From: JAEINY01 sp942490535
GTDB lineage: Bacteria > Bacteroidota > Bacteroidia > Bacteroidales > Marinilabiliaceae
Assembly: GCA_942490535.1 (NCBI GenBank)
Contig: CALNXQ010000008.1
Location: 496,001 to 560,000, forward strand
Direction of reading: 5' to 3'
DNA: 64,000 nt
The notes under the pieces: model-generated
What the model saw: the letters and a program-made list of their open reading frames with translations, nothing else
The model's database searches: none
Told to the model about the DNA's origin: nothing
Shown here: piece by piece, positions 8,754-16,910 of the stretch
How the letters are laid out: every line of letters starts with the position of its first letter
How positions within the stretch are numbered: the stretch's first letter is position 1
Program-made: the position numbers and the translations under genes

Positions 8754-9002
8754 ATGAATACTGCCGAGCTTAAACTAAAAATATTTCGGCAAATTGATCT
8801 GCTAGATAAAAACAAACTGGAAGATATCTATGGTCTATTGACCAATTATATAAACGGACAACAAGATAGTGCTGATTGGGACAAGCTTTCCACAAAGCAA
8901 CAAAATGGCATCTATCAAGCCATTGATGAATTGAACGAAGGCAAACAGGTATTGAATGAGGAGGTAATGCAAAAGTATCGGAAATTACACTCTGATGAGT
9001 AA
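8754..9002 (+). CDS. Small antitoxin-like protein, no toxin partner
   Basis: 82 residues, starting at ATG 8754. It is helical and charged, with an N-terminal segment KLKIFRQIDLLDKNKLEDIYGLL and a C-terminal GIYQAIDELNEGKQVLNEEVMQKYRKL. This layout is typical of Bacteroidota antitoxins that precede RelE/ParE toxins. No RelE/ParE frame follows: the next 90 bases are non-coding and then the AlbA_2 gene begins. It may be a solitary antitoxin left after toxin loss. The family call is from resemblance only. Confidence 0.55.
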   Translation: MNTAELKLKIFRQIDLLDKNKLEDIYGLLTNYINGQQDSADWDKLSTKQQNGIYQAIDELNEGKQVLNEEVMQKYRKLHSDE

Positions 9003-9092
9003 GCAAATAAACATCGGGCTCTTAGCACCAACAATCACATGTTGACCAATATTAATTTGCAAAAATTGACCATTAATAACTAATCATTATAA

Positions 9093-10436
9093 ATGACCGA
9101 GTCCCTCCACAAAGAATACAAAAGCAAGTTCAGTGATGCCGTCATTGAAACACTAACAGCTTTTGCCAATACCAAAGGAGGAAAGGTAATTATAGGAGTA
9201 GATAATACAGGCCATCCGATTAAAGGCTTTTCTGTTGGTGAGGAATCGATGCAGAAATGGGTGAATGAAGCAAAAAACAAGACGCAACCATCCATCATAC
9301 CCGATATTGAAGCAGTTACACATGAAGGTCACACAGTAATTGAGATGTCAATTAATGAGTTCCCCATTAAACCTGTTGCTTTTAAAGGAAGGTATTACAA
9401 AAGAGTGCAAAACAGCAATCACCTATTGAGTATAACAGAGATTTCTAATCTACACCTGAGTTGCTTGCAAACATCATGGGATGCCTGCCAACATCCGGGT
9501 GCTTCAATTGAGGACTTAGATTTCAACAAAATAGAAAGGTTCATTGCCAAGATCAATCAGGGTGGTCGTTTTCACCTGGAAGGAAAACCGATTGATACAC
9601 TCGAAAAATTAAGTATGATTGTTAATGGTAAACCGACCAACTCATCAATGCTTCTTTTTTCAAAAAAGGATATGGCATACAATGTCCATGTGGGCCGGTT
9701 CAAAACCCCCTCCTACATCATCGATGACAAAATCATTCGAGGTGGGCTGTTTGAGGTCGTTGAAGAAACCATGCGCTACATCATTGGACACATTAAAGTA
9801 GCTTTTGAAATAACCGGTGAGCGCACTCAACGAAATGAGATATTTGAATACCCCATTCCGGCTTTACGTGAATTAATACTCAATGCTATTGTGCATCGAG
9901 ACTACACTAGTCCGGTGGATATACAAATCAAAATATTCGATAACAGCATCACCATCTTTAATCCAGGTCATTTATACGGAAATCTAACAATTGACGACCT
10001 GCGTACCGATAAGTATCAATCACAAACCAGGAATAAGCTGATTGCCGAAGCATTTTACCTGACCAAAGACATTGAGAAATATGGAAGTGGGTATATCAGG
10101 GTTAGAAAAGAGATTCAAGAATACCCAACCCTGACATTTGATTATGAGGAAATAGCAAATGGCTTCTTAGTAACATTAAGCTATACAGAACAGAAAATTT
10201 CAAAGGATGTCCCAGAAAATGTCCCAGAAAATGTCCCAGAAAATGTCCCAGAAAAAAGACTAAATGACATTGTCGAAATGATAAAGCATAACCCTATGAC
10301 AACAATCAAGGGGTTTGCAGAAGCATTCCAGGTGGATATAAAAACGATTAAAAGAGATCTTGATAAATTAAGAAAAAGAGGACAAATACAACGGGTTGGC
10401 CCTGACAAAGGCGGCCACTGGGAAATTATTCATTGA
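9093..10436 (+). CDS. AlbA_2/Schlafen-type ATP-binding regulator with C-terminal HTH
   Basis: 447 residues, starting at ATG 9093. The N-terminal AlbA_2 domain has EYKSKFSD and TLTAFANTKGGKVIIGVDN. A GHKL-type ATPase domain (HATPase_c_4) carries ELILNAIVHRDY (N box) and DNSITIFNPG. After a linker, an HTH closes the protein (TIKGFAEAFQVDIKTIKRDLDKL, then a small wing). The linker is a fourfold VPEN repeat coded by a 12-base tandem repeat (about 10208-10252). Family members are predicted transcriptional regulators or stress/defence-linked proteins; ligand and target are unknown. It is bounded downstream by another copy of the ACCACAAATGACACAAATG repeat tail. Confidence 0.85.
   Translation: MTESLHKEYKSKFSDAVIETLTAFANTKGGKVIIGVDNTGHPIKGFSVGEESMQKWVNEAKNKTQPSIIPDIEAVTHEGHTVIEMSINEFPIKPVAFKGRYYKRVQNSNHLLSITEISNLHLSCLQTSWDACQHPGASIEDLDFNKIERFIAKINQGGRFHLEGKPIDTLEKLSMIVNGKPTNSSMLLFSKKDMAYNVHVGRFKTPSYIIDDKIIRGGLFEVVEETMRYIIGHIKVAFEITGERTQRNEIFEYPIPALRELILNAIVHRDYTSPVDIQIKIFDNSITIFNPGHLYGNLTIDDLRTDKYQSQTRNKLIAEAFYLTKDIEKYGSGYIRVRKEIQEYPTLTFDYEEIANGFLVTLSYTEQKISKDVPENVPENVPENVPEKRLNDIVEMIKHNPMTTIKGFAEAFQVDIKTIKRDLDKLRKRGQIQRVGPDKGGHWEIIH
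10208..10252 (+). repeat. 12-bp tandem repeat (GTCCCAGAAAAT) inside the AlbA_2 gene
   Basis: Almost four identical 12-base units encode VPEN repeats in the linker before the HTH. Loss or gain of units keeps the frame, so linker length could vary. Confidence 0.8.
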
Positions 10437-10477
10437 ATTTGAACCCAAAATCACAAAAAATTTAATTATCCTTTTAA

Positions 10478-10605
10478 TTCGTGAAAATTAGCGCCATTAG
10501 CGGACAAAAAAGAGAAACCACAAATGACACAAATGAACACAAATGGATAGGAAAAGGGACAATTAACTCATTTGTGAAAATTGGCGTAATTCGCGGTTAA
10601 AAATA
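10478..10605. repeat. Partial repeat tail separating accessory genes from the polysaccharide block
   Basis: It contains ACCACAAATGACACAAATG, GGATAGGAAAAGGGACAA and AATTCGCGGTTAAAA, matching the distal part of the blocks at 6938-7300 and 8243-8620. The hairpin part is missing. No gene lies between 10437 and 10678. Confidence 0.7.
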
Positions 10606-10678
10606 ATAAACACCCCTGGATCCCATTAGAATAATCCCGGTAATCGCCGGCAGAAAACATTAGATAATAAAACATAGT

Positions 10679-11812
10679 ATGAAAATACAAATGGTTGACC
10701 TGATTGGTCAATACAAAAAAATAAAAGACGAAATTGATGCTTCAATTCAGGCCGTAATAGATAATGCCACATTTATTAATGGACCGGCTGTTCAGGAATT
10801 TGCGACTAAATTAGCAGAATATAATAACTGTAATTATGCCATCCCTTGTGCAAATGGAACAGATGCGTTACAAATTGCCATGATGAGTTTAGGCTTAAAA
10901 CCTGGGGATGAAGTATTAGTACCTGTACACACGTATGTAGCCACCGCCGAAGCGATTGCTTTATTAAAGCTGGAGCCCATTTTCGTTGATGTTGATCCTG
11001 ACCTATTCACCATCGATATTAAGCAAATTGAAAGTAAGATTACGCCTAAAACCAAAGCAATTGTTCCCGTTCATCTGTACGGACAGTGTTGCGACATGGA
11101 AAGCATTATGCATATTGCAAAAAAACACCATCTATTCGTAATTGAGGATGCCGCACAGGCAATTGGTGCTGAATATACCTTTTCAAATGGTGAGAAAAAG
11201 AAAGCCGGTACAATTGGTGATATTGGGTGTACCTCTTTCTTCCCTTCAAAAAACCTTGGGTGCTATGGAGATGGTGGAGCCTTGCTCATTAACAATAAAG
11301 AGTTAGCAGATAAAACGCGTATGATTGCAAGCCATGGACAGAGTATCAAATATCATCATGATATTGTTGGCTGTAACTCACGCCTTGATAGTATACAGGC
11401 AGCTATTTTAAATGTAAAATTACCATATTTGGATAGCTATAATAATGCCCGGTATACTGTGGCACAAAAGTATGATGAGGCATTTAAGAATATTGAAAAT
11501 ATAAAAACGCCGCAAAAAGCATCATATTCCACACATGTATACCATCAATATACCATTAAAGTTGAAGGCGCAGATCGCAATGAATTAAAAGTCCATCTTC
11601 AAAACGAAGATATTCCATCCATGATCTATTACCCGGTGCCTTTACATCTGCAGAAAGCATATACTAAAGAAGGTTATGGAAAAGGATCCTTTCCTGTTAC
11701 GGAGCACCTTTCTGAAGTGGTATTATCCTTGCCCATCCACACTGAAATGACGGACGAACAGCAAGCGTTTATTATCAACAAAATCATTGAGGCTGTAAAA
11801 CAACTATCATGA
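10679..11812 (+). CDS. wbpE: DegT/DnrJ/EryC1 aminotransferase, WbpE-like
   Basis: 377 residues, starting at ATG 10679. It is a PLP-dependent sugar aminotransferase: CANGTDALQIAMMSLGLKPGDEV near residue 58, VIEDAAQAIGAEY (cofactor Asp), and the lysine in FFPSKNLGCYGDGG. The long match to WbpE/WlbC proteins (IKYHHDIVGCNSRLDSIQAAIL) and the neighbours WbpD and WbpB predict amination of the 3-keto intermediate to UDP-2-acetamido-3-amino-2,3-dideoxyglucuronate. The next gene overlaps by 4 bases (ATGA). It is the first gene of the main polysaccharide block. Confidence 0.9.
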   Translation: MKIQMVDLIGQYKKIKDEIDASIQAVIDNATFINGPAVQEFATKLAEYNNCNYAIPCANGTDALQIAMMSLGLKPGDEVLVPVHTYVATAEAIALLKLEPIFVDVDPDLFTIDIKQIESKITPKTKAIVPVHLYGQCCDMESIMHIAKKHHLFVIEDAAQAIGAEYTFSNGEKKKAGTIGDIGCTSFFPSKNLGCYGDGGALLINNKELADKTRMIASHGQSIKYHHDIVGCNSRLDSIQAAILNVKLPYLDSYNNARYTVAQKYDEAFKNIENIKTPQKASYSTHVYHQYTIKVEGADRNELKVHLQNEDIPSMIYYPVPLHLQKAYTKEGYGKGSFPVTEHLSEVVLSLPIHTEMTDEQQAFIINKIIEAVKQLS

Positions 11813-12387
11813 GCAAACCTTATTTCATACACGAAACAGCGGTCATCGATAATGGATGTACGATAGGTGATGGCACTAAAATATGGCACTTCTCACATAT
11901 TATGAGCAATTGCACCATTGGAGAAAGATGTAACATTGGACAAAATGTTGTTGTTTCTCCAGAGGTTGTTTTAGGAAAAAATGTAAAAGTACAGAACAAT
12001 GTATCAATTTACACAGGTGTCACTTGTGATGACGATGTGTTTTTAGGGCCTTCAATGGTTTTTACCAATGTTACTAACCCACGCAGTCATATAAACAGGC
12101 GTGGACTATATGCAAAAACACATGTCGGTAAAGGTGCCACCATTGGTGCCAATGCCACTATTGTGTGTGGACATGATATTGGAAACTTTGCTTTTATAGG
12201 CGCAGGTGCTGTCGTCACTAAAAATGTTCCTGCATATGCCTTGGTGATAGGCAACCCTTCTAAACAGGTTGGGTGGATGAGTGAATATGGTCACCGCCTT
12301 GAATTCGATGATAAAGGCCTGGCCTATTGTCCCGAAAGTAACGAAGCCTATCAATTAACAGATAATAAAGTTGAAAAAATAAAATAA
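11809..12387 (+). CDS. wbpD: Hexapeptide N-acetyltransferase, WbpD-like
   Basis: 192 residues, starting at ATG 11809, overlapping wbpE by 4 bases. It is a left-handed beta-helix of hexapeptide repeats (DNGCTIGDGTKIWHFSHI, CNIGQNVVVSP, VGKGATIGANATIVCG) with a C-terminal extension (WMSEYGHRLEF, then YQLTDNKVEKI). Sequence and operon position fit UDP-2-acetamido-3-amino-2,3-dideoxy-D-glucuronate N-acetyltransferase, which uses acetyl-CoA and acts right after WbpE. Cytoplasmic trimer by family. Confidence 0.9.
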   Translation: MSKPYFIHETAVIDNGCTIGDGTKIWHFSHIMSNCTIGERCNIGQNVVVSPEVVLGKNVKVQNNVSIYTGVTCDDDVFLGPSMVFTNVTNPRSHINRRGLYAKTHVGKGATIGANATIVCGHDIGNFAFIGAGAVVTKNVPAYALVIGNPSKQVGWMSEYGHRLEFDDKGLAYCPESNEAYQLTDNKVEKIK

Positions 12388-12389
12388 GA

Positions 12390-13355
12390 ATGAAGAATTT
12401 TGCACTGGTAGGAGCAGCCGGATACATTGCTCCACGACATATGAAAGCCATTAAAGAGACAAATAACAACCTGGTTGCTGCCTATGATCCGTATGATGGT
12501 GTTGGCATCATGGATAGTTTCTTTCCCAATGCAGATTTCTTTGTTGAGTTTGAACGTTTCGATCGCCACGTGGAAAAACTTAAGCGATCAAATACTCCAT
12601 TAGACTTTGTTTCCGTTTGTTCCCCCAATTATCTGCATGATTCACACATCCGTTTTGGATTAAGAAGAGATGCTGATGTCATCTGCGAAAAACCTATTGT
12701 ACTAAATCCCTGGAACATTGACGGCTTAGAAGAAATTGAAAAAGAATCAAAGGGAAATATTTATACTATTCTACAGTTACGTCACCATCCCAGCATTATA
12801 GCACTTAAGAGAAAGGTGGAGGAAGGCGCCCCTGGTAAAATTTATGATATTGATCTTTCCTATCTCACATCAAGAGGTCATTGGTATTACACTTCGTGGA
12901 AAGGCGATATGGCCAAATCAGGAGGCATAGCCACCAATATAGGGGTTCATTTTTACGATATGCTTACCTGGGTATTTGGGGCGGTTAAGTCTAATACCGT
13001 ACAAATTCATACTCATGACAGAGCTGCCGGTTATCTGGAATTAGAAAAAGCACGTGTACGCTGGTTCTTGTCGATCAACTACGACACTATACCACAGGCA
13101 ATCAAGGACAAAGGCATGCGCACCTATCGTTCCATTACCATTGATGGTGAGGAAATTGAATTTAGTGGTGGTTTTACAGATTTACATACCATTAGCTACC
13201 AAAACATATTAAAAGGTGAAGGTTTTAGAATTGGCGACACCCGACAAGCCATTGAAATCGTTCACGATATTCGTAACCAGGAAGCAATCGGATTAAAAGG
13301 GGAGTATCACCCCTTGGCTAAAGGAGAAATAACAACGCATCCGTTTGTGAAATAA
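12390..13355 (+). CDS. wbpB: Gfo/Idh/MocA oxidoreductase, WbpB/WlbA-like (copy 1)
   Basis: 321 residues, starting at ATG 12390, two bases after wbpD. The Rossmann start is MKNFALVGAAGYIAPRHMKA. The family motif ICEKPIVLNPWN and the active-site region ATNIGVHFYDMLTWVFG follow. WbpB oxidises UDP-GlcNAcA at C3, and the product goes directly to WbpE; the three genes wbpE-D-B are contiguous here. Two further paralogues lie at 28912-29856 and 57270-58232. This copy and the 57270 copy look closer to each other (shared HTHDRA, INYDTIP, KGMRTYR) than to the 28912 copy. Confidence 0.92.
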   Translation: MKNFALVGAAGYIAPRHMKAIKETNNNLVAAYDPYDGVGIMDSFFPNADFFVEFERFDRHVEKLKRSNTPLDFVSVCSPNYLHDSHIRFGLRRDADVICEKPIVLNPWNIDGLEEIEKESKGNIYTILQLRHHPSIIALKRKVEEGAPGKIYDIDLSYLTSRGHWYYTSWKGDMAKSGGIATNIGVHFYDMLTWVFGAVKSNTVQIHTHDRAAGYLELEKARVRWFLSINYDTIPQAIKDKGMRTYRSITIDGEEIEFSGGFTDLHTISYQNILKGEGFRIGDTRQAIEIVHDIRNQEAIGLKGEYHPLAKGEITTHPFVK

Positions 13356-13487
13356 AATGATGAACCGGAGAAATAAGCTTTGAAGGGTAAAAAACTACAA
13401 TGCTCCGTTGTTTGATCGAACCAATCGAATAATCTAATTAATGATTACCCACCAATAATTAAATTCGCTCAATTAGTTATCAACATA

Positions 13488-14333
13488 ATGAAAGAATACG
13501 ATTTAATCATACGCCCCAAACGGCACGCTTTTGATATTAATTTCAAAGAGATTTGGCGATACCGTGACCTGTTGCGTATGTTTGTAAAGCGCGACATCAT
13601 CACAGTCTACAAGCAAACCATACTGGGCCCCATCTGGTTTGTCGTGCAACCCATCTTAACGACGCTGATTTATATTGTTGTCTTCGGACGTATCGCACAA
13701 ATCAGTACCGATGGTGCACCCCAAGTACTGTTTTACCTGGCCGGCATTACCATATGGAATTATTTTGCAGAAAGCTTTAACACAACAGCCAAAACATTTA
13801 CAGAGAATGCCAACATCTTTGGCAAGGTCTACTTCCCACGACTCATCATGCCCTTTGCCAAAGTAACCAGCGGACTCATCAAGTTCGCCATCCAGTTTGG
13901 CTTCTTTATGCTGGTGTACCTCTATTACATCTTTTTCAGCGAGGCCCCGGTCCATCCCAACTGGACCATCGCCCTGCTCCCTATCTATATCTTACTCATG
14001 GCGGCCTTCGGACTGGGTACCGGCATCATTTTCACCTCCTGGACGACTAAATACCGCGACCTGGTATTCCTGCTTTCCTTTGGTGTTCAACTGTTAATGT
14101 ACGCCTCGCCGGTGATTTACCCGGTCAGCACCATTGAACCCGGACTCATGAAAGACATACTGATGCTCAACCCCTTCACCCCCATCCTCGAAGGCTTTAA
14201 ATATGCCTTTTTAGGCGCCGGGTATTTCAGCTGGATGAGCCTGGGGTATAGTGCCGCGGTTGCTGCCGTCATACTCTTTGCAGGCATTGTGATTTTCCAC
14301 AAAACAGAGCGTAACTTCATCGATACTGTTTAA
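13488..14333 (+). CDS. wzm: Polysaccharide ABC transporter permease (Wzm)
   Basis: 281 residues, starting at ATG 13488. It is an ABC-2 type membrane protein with about six transmembrane segments; the N-terminal cytoplasmic part LLRMFVKRDIITVYKQTILGPIWF is typical of Wzm/TagG-type exporters. With Wzt it would flip an undecaprenyl-linked polysaccharide across the inner membrane. By eye the codon use is GC-richer than the wbp genes before it, matching the 5' half of wzt. The partner ATPase is separated by a GxxExxY gene and two truncated wzt fragments. Confidence 0.93.
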   Translation: MKEYDLIIRPKRHAFDINFKEIWRYRDLLRMFVKRDIITVYKQTILGPIWFVVQPILTTLIYIVVFGRIAQISTDGAPQVLFYLAGITIWNYFAESFNTTAKTFTENANIFGKVYFPRLIMPFAKVTSGLIKFAIQFGFFMLVYLYYIFFSEAPVHPNWTIALLPIYILLMAAFGLGTGIIFTSWTTKYRDLVFLLSFGVQLLMYASPVIYPVSTIEPGLMKDILMLNPFTPILEGFKYAFLGAGYFSWMSLGYSAAVAAVILFAGIVIFHKTERNFIDTV

Positions 14334-14370
14334 CACTAATTAATTTTGACTTACAGCTTACTTAGTTTTT

Positions 14371-14468
14371 AAACCACGAATTACTCTAATTAAACTAATT
14401 AAAGAACTGCTTTGCAGTTCCTTTAAAACAAACAATTTAGATTCGTTTAATTCGCTAAATTCGTGGTT
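14371..14468. repeat. Palindromic MITE-like element, left of the GxxExxY gene
   Basis: 98 bases starting AAACCACGAATTA and ending TTCGCTAAATTCGTGGTT, so the ends are inverted repeats (AACCACGAATT / AATTCGTGGTT). A central hairpin GAACTGCtttGCAGTTC sits at 14404-14420. A second copy of the same plan lies at 14845-14940. Confidence 0.75.
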
Positions 14469-14477
14469 CAAGAAAAA

Positions 14478-14843
14478 ATGATTTACAAAGAAGAAGCATA
14501 TAAGGTTATCGGAGCAGCCATGAAGGTACATTCAACTCTTGGATGTGGCTTTTTGGAACAAGTATATCAGGAGGCATTACAAATTGAATTAGAAAATCAA
14601 GATATTCCTTTTAAACGTGAAGCTTCATTAAGTATTGAGTACAATGGCATCACCCTTAATAAGCAATACATCGCTGATTTTATTTGTTTCGACAAAATAA
14701 TCGTTGAGCTAAAAGCTGTAAAAGAACTGGATAACATTCACGAAGCACAAGTGTTTAATTACCTAAAAGCAACAGGCTATAGACTTGGATTGCTTATTAA
14801 CTTCGGTGAAACCTCATTGGAATACAAGCGTATTATAAAATAG
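14478..14843 (+). CDS. GxxExxY protein (PD-(D/E)XK nuclease fold)
   Basis: 121 residues from ATG 14478. A GTG at 14463 is in frame but lies in the flanking palindromic repeat, so I prefer the ATG. The naming motif is present as GCGFLEQVY. The PD-(D/E)XK-type core shows YIADFICFDKIIVELKA (D...ExK). The ending LLINFGETSLEYKRII is typical of the family. Nuclease activity is an inference from fold. The gene sits between wzm and wzt and is bracketed by two ~97-base palindromic elements, which suggests it was inserted as a unit into the transporter operon. Confidence 0.88.
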   Translation: MIYKEEAYKVIGAAMKVHSTLGCGFLEQVYQEALQIELENQDIPFKREASLSIEYNGITLNKQYIADFICFDKIIVELKAVKELDNIHEAQVFNYLKATGYRLGLLINFGETSLEYKRIIK

Positions 14844-14844
14844 A

Positions 14845-14940
14845 AAACCACGAATTATACGAATTTCACTAATTATATTTAGAACTGCTAGCAGTTCTAA
14901 ATAATAGCGAAGCTGTTTATAATTCGCTAAATTCGTGGTT
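14845..14940. repeat. Palindromic MITE-like element, right of the GxxExxY gene
   Basis: 96 bases with the same ends as the 14371 element (AAACCACGAATTA...TTCGCTAAATTCGTGGTT). Its centre is a perfect 18-base palindrome AGAACTGCTAGCAGTTCT (14881-14898). Right-arm fragments (AATTCGCTAAATTCGTGGTT) recur after each truncated wzt copy at about 15161-15180 and 15405-15424. Confidence 0.75.
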
Positions 14941-14978
14941 CAAAAAACTGTGAAGCAGTACAAGAATAAAAGTAATTC

Positions 14979-15170
14979 ATGTCGAATACAGTTATTAAGA
15001 TTGAAAATTTAAGTAAGATATACCGCCTCGGTGAAGTTGGAACGGGTACCCTCTTCCACGACCTGAATCGTTTCGTGCGTATGAATATCCTGGACCTGGA
15101 CAACGTCAATATCAAAGAAACCATTATAACAAAAATGCGTAAGCATTTAACAATTCGTATAATTCGCTAA
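14979..15170 (+). pseudogene. Truncated 5' copy of wzt, fragment 1
   Basis: 63 codons from ATG. The first ~46 residues are nearly identical to the start of the full-length wzt at 15469 (TVIKIENLSKIYRLGEVGTG, then HDLNRFVRMNIL). The frame then diverges to VNIKETIITKMRKHLTIRIIR and stops in the TTCGCTAAATTCGTGGTT repeat arm. Walker A and everything downstream are absent, so it cannot be an ATPase. It begins 244 bases before fragment 2. Confidence 0.8.
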
Positions 15171-15222
15171 ATTCGTGGTTCTAAAAAATATCTGCGAAGC
15201 AGTAAAAGAATAGAAGTAATAC

Positions 15223-15414
15223 ATGTCAAAGACAGTAATCAAAATAGAAAACCTCAGTAAAATCTATCGCCTCCGCGAAGTTGGAACGGGTACCCTCTTC
15301 CACGACCTAAATCGTTTCGTGCGTATGAATATCCTGGGCCTGGACAACGTCAATATCAAAGAAACCATTATAACAAAAATGCGTAAGCATTTAACAATTC
15401 GTATAATTCGCTAA
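15223..15414 (+). pseudogene. Truncated 5' copy of wzt, fragment 2
   Basis: This is a second 63-codon fragment nearly identical to fragment 1, including the divergent tail and the repeat-arm stop. It starts 246 bases before the full-length wzt. The upstream context (GTGGTTC, then TCTGCGAAGCA shortly before the ATG) is also repeated. The three 5' ends therefore form a head-to-tail tandem array of about 245-base units. Confidence 0.8.
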
Positions 15415-15468
15415 ATTCGTGGTTCAAAAAAATATCTGCGAAGCAAAGTCAAATCGAATATCAAATAG

Positions 15469-16757
15469 ATGTCAAAGACAGTAATTAAAATAGAAAACCT
15501 CAGTAAAATCTACCGCCTCGGCGAGGTAGGCACCGGCACACTCTCCCACGACCTCAACAGGTTGGTGCGAATGAACATCCTCGGCCAGGACGACCCCTAC
15601 GCCAAGATAGGCCATGTGAACGATCGCACCCAGAAAGCCGAAAAAGGCGAACTGGTAGCCGCCCTGCGCGACATCAACCTCGAAGTAAAAGAAGGCGAAG
15701 TGCTGGGCATCATCGGTAAGAACGGCGCCGGTAAAAGCACCCTCTTAAAACTCCTCTCCCGCGTGACCTCCCCCACCACCGGCAGCATCAAACCAAAGGC
15801 CGAATGGCCTCCCTGCTGGAGGTAGGCACAGGTTTTCACCCGGATATGACCGGCCGCGAAAACATCTACATGAACGGCACCATCATGGGCATGCGCAAGT
15901 GGGAGATTGCTAAGAAGCTGGATGAGATAGTAGACTTTGCCGGTGTGGCCAAATACCTCGACACCCCCACCAAACGCTACTCCTCGGGTATGACCGTGCG
16001 CCTGGGCTTTGCCATCGCAGCTCACTTGGAACCGGAAATACTGGTGGTTGATGAAGTACTGGCCGTGGGCGATGCCGAGTTTCAGAAAAAAGCGATTGGT
16101 AAGATGCAGGATGTCTCCCAAAACCATGGGCGAACAGTACTATTTGTAAGCCACAACATGGCAGCTGTTAAAAAACTATGTGGTAGATCTGTATTATTGG
16201 AAAATGGACTTGTAAATTCGGATGGCCAAACTGATGAAATTATCAATCTGTATTTAAATGGAGGATTATCTGGGAAATTTGGTGTAATAGCTAGCAATTA
16301 CCCCAGAAATAATTGGATAAAAAACAAAGCACATATTAAAGAAATATGGCTTAAAAACACAAATGATCAAATTATTGAGACCGCCCAACTCTTTCAACCA
16401 ATCGTTGTAGAAACGATTATAGAAGGGCTTGAAAAAATTGAAAATGCAACGCTTATTGTGAGTATTGGCGACATAAATACTAATTGGATAAGTTACTCAG
16501 ATAACTCAGCACTAAAAGACAACACTACCCTATTCATTAAAAAAGGATTAAACAGAACCAAACTAAAAATAAATCAAACCTTATTGCCTGGTAAGTATTT
16601 TCTAAATGTTACTATTTTTGATCCCAAAGGTTATCCATATGATGGCATATACCACTTTGGTGAGTTTGTTATTACAAACTTCAGTGAAAAAAAGCTAAAA
16701 TACCCTTGGTTCAGGCCTATTGGAAGCACTTACTTTAGCTCTGAGTGGATTGAATAA
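15469..16757 (+). pseudogene. wzt: Polysaccharide ABC transporter ATPase Wzt, split by a frameshift
   Basis: Frame 1 (15469-15825) carries the N-terminus and Walker A (GIIGKNGAGKSTLLKLLSR). At about 15793 one base appears to be missing: the expected continuation of GSIK into GRMASLLEVG is found one frame over, from 15795. Frame 2 continues to 16757 with RYSSGMTVRLGFA (signature), EILVVDEVLAVGD (Walker B) and a switch histidine (FVSHNMAA). From about residue 265 of the joined protein a Wzt C-terminal carbohydrate-binding domain follows. The joined length (~428) is normal for the family. Either the gene is inactive, it is expressed as two chains (ATG at 15804), or the base is a sequencing error. 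By eye, base composition turns AT-rich after about 16140, near the C-terminal domain. Confidence 0.85.
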
Positions 16758-16910
16758 CCTTTCGGTTAGCATATCCAATACTATTTTGTCGACGAAAAAT
16801 ACATTAAGATACGCGTATCTAAGTACTACAATTACTAAACAGCATTATGTGTATTATATTCTGCAACTTAAAAGATTAAATCAACTTATTCACTTGATCT
16901 CTGACTCAAA

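Noticed and set aside
3313..10660. Integron cassette array
   Set aside because: No integrase gene and no attC-like site with conserved core sites is visible; separators are the general composite repeats.
14463..14480. GTG start at 14463 for the GxxExxY gene
   Set aside because: It lies in the flanking palindromic element; ATG 14478 matches the family N-terminus.
15785..15800. Programmed ribosomal frameshift in wzt
   Set aside because: AAACCAAAGG is not a standard X XXY YYZ slippery heptamer and there is no obvious downstream pseudoknot; a simple one-base loss or sequencing error is more likely.
16807..16820. Perfect palindrome AGATACGCGTATCT between wzt and the GT39 gene as an operator
   Set aside because: A single isolated 14-base palindrome without a promoter nearby or another copy in the window is not enough.
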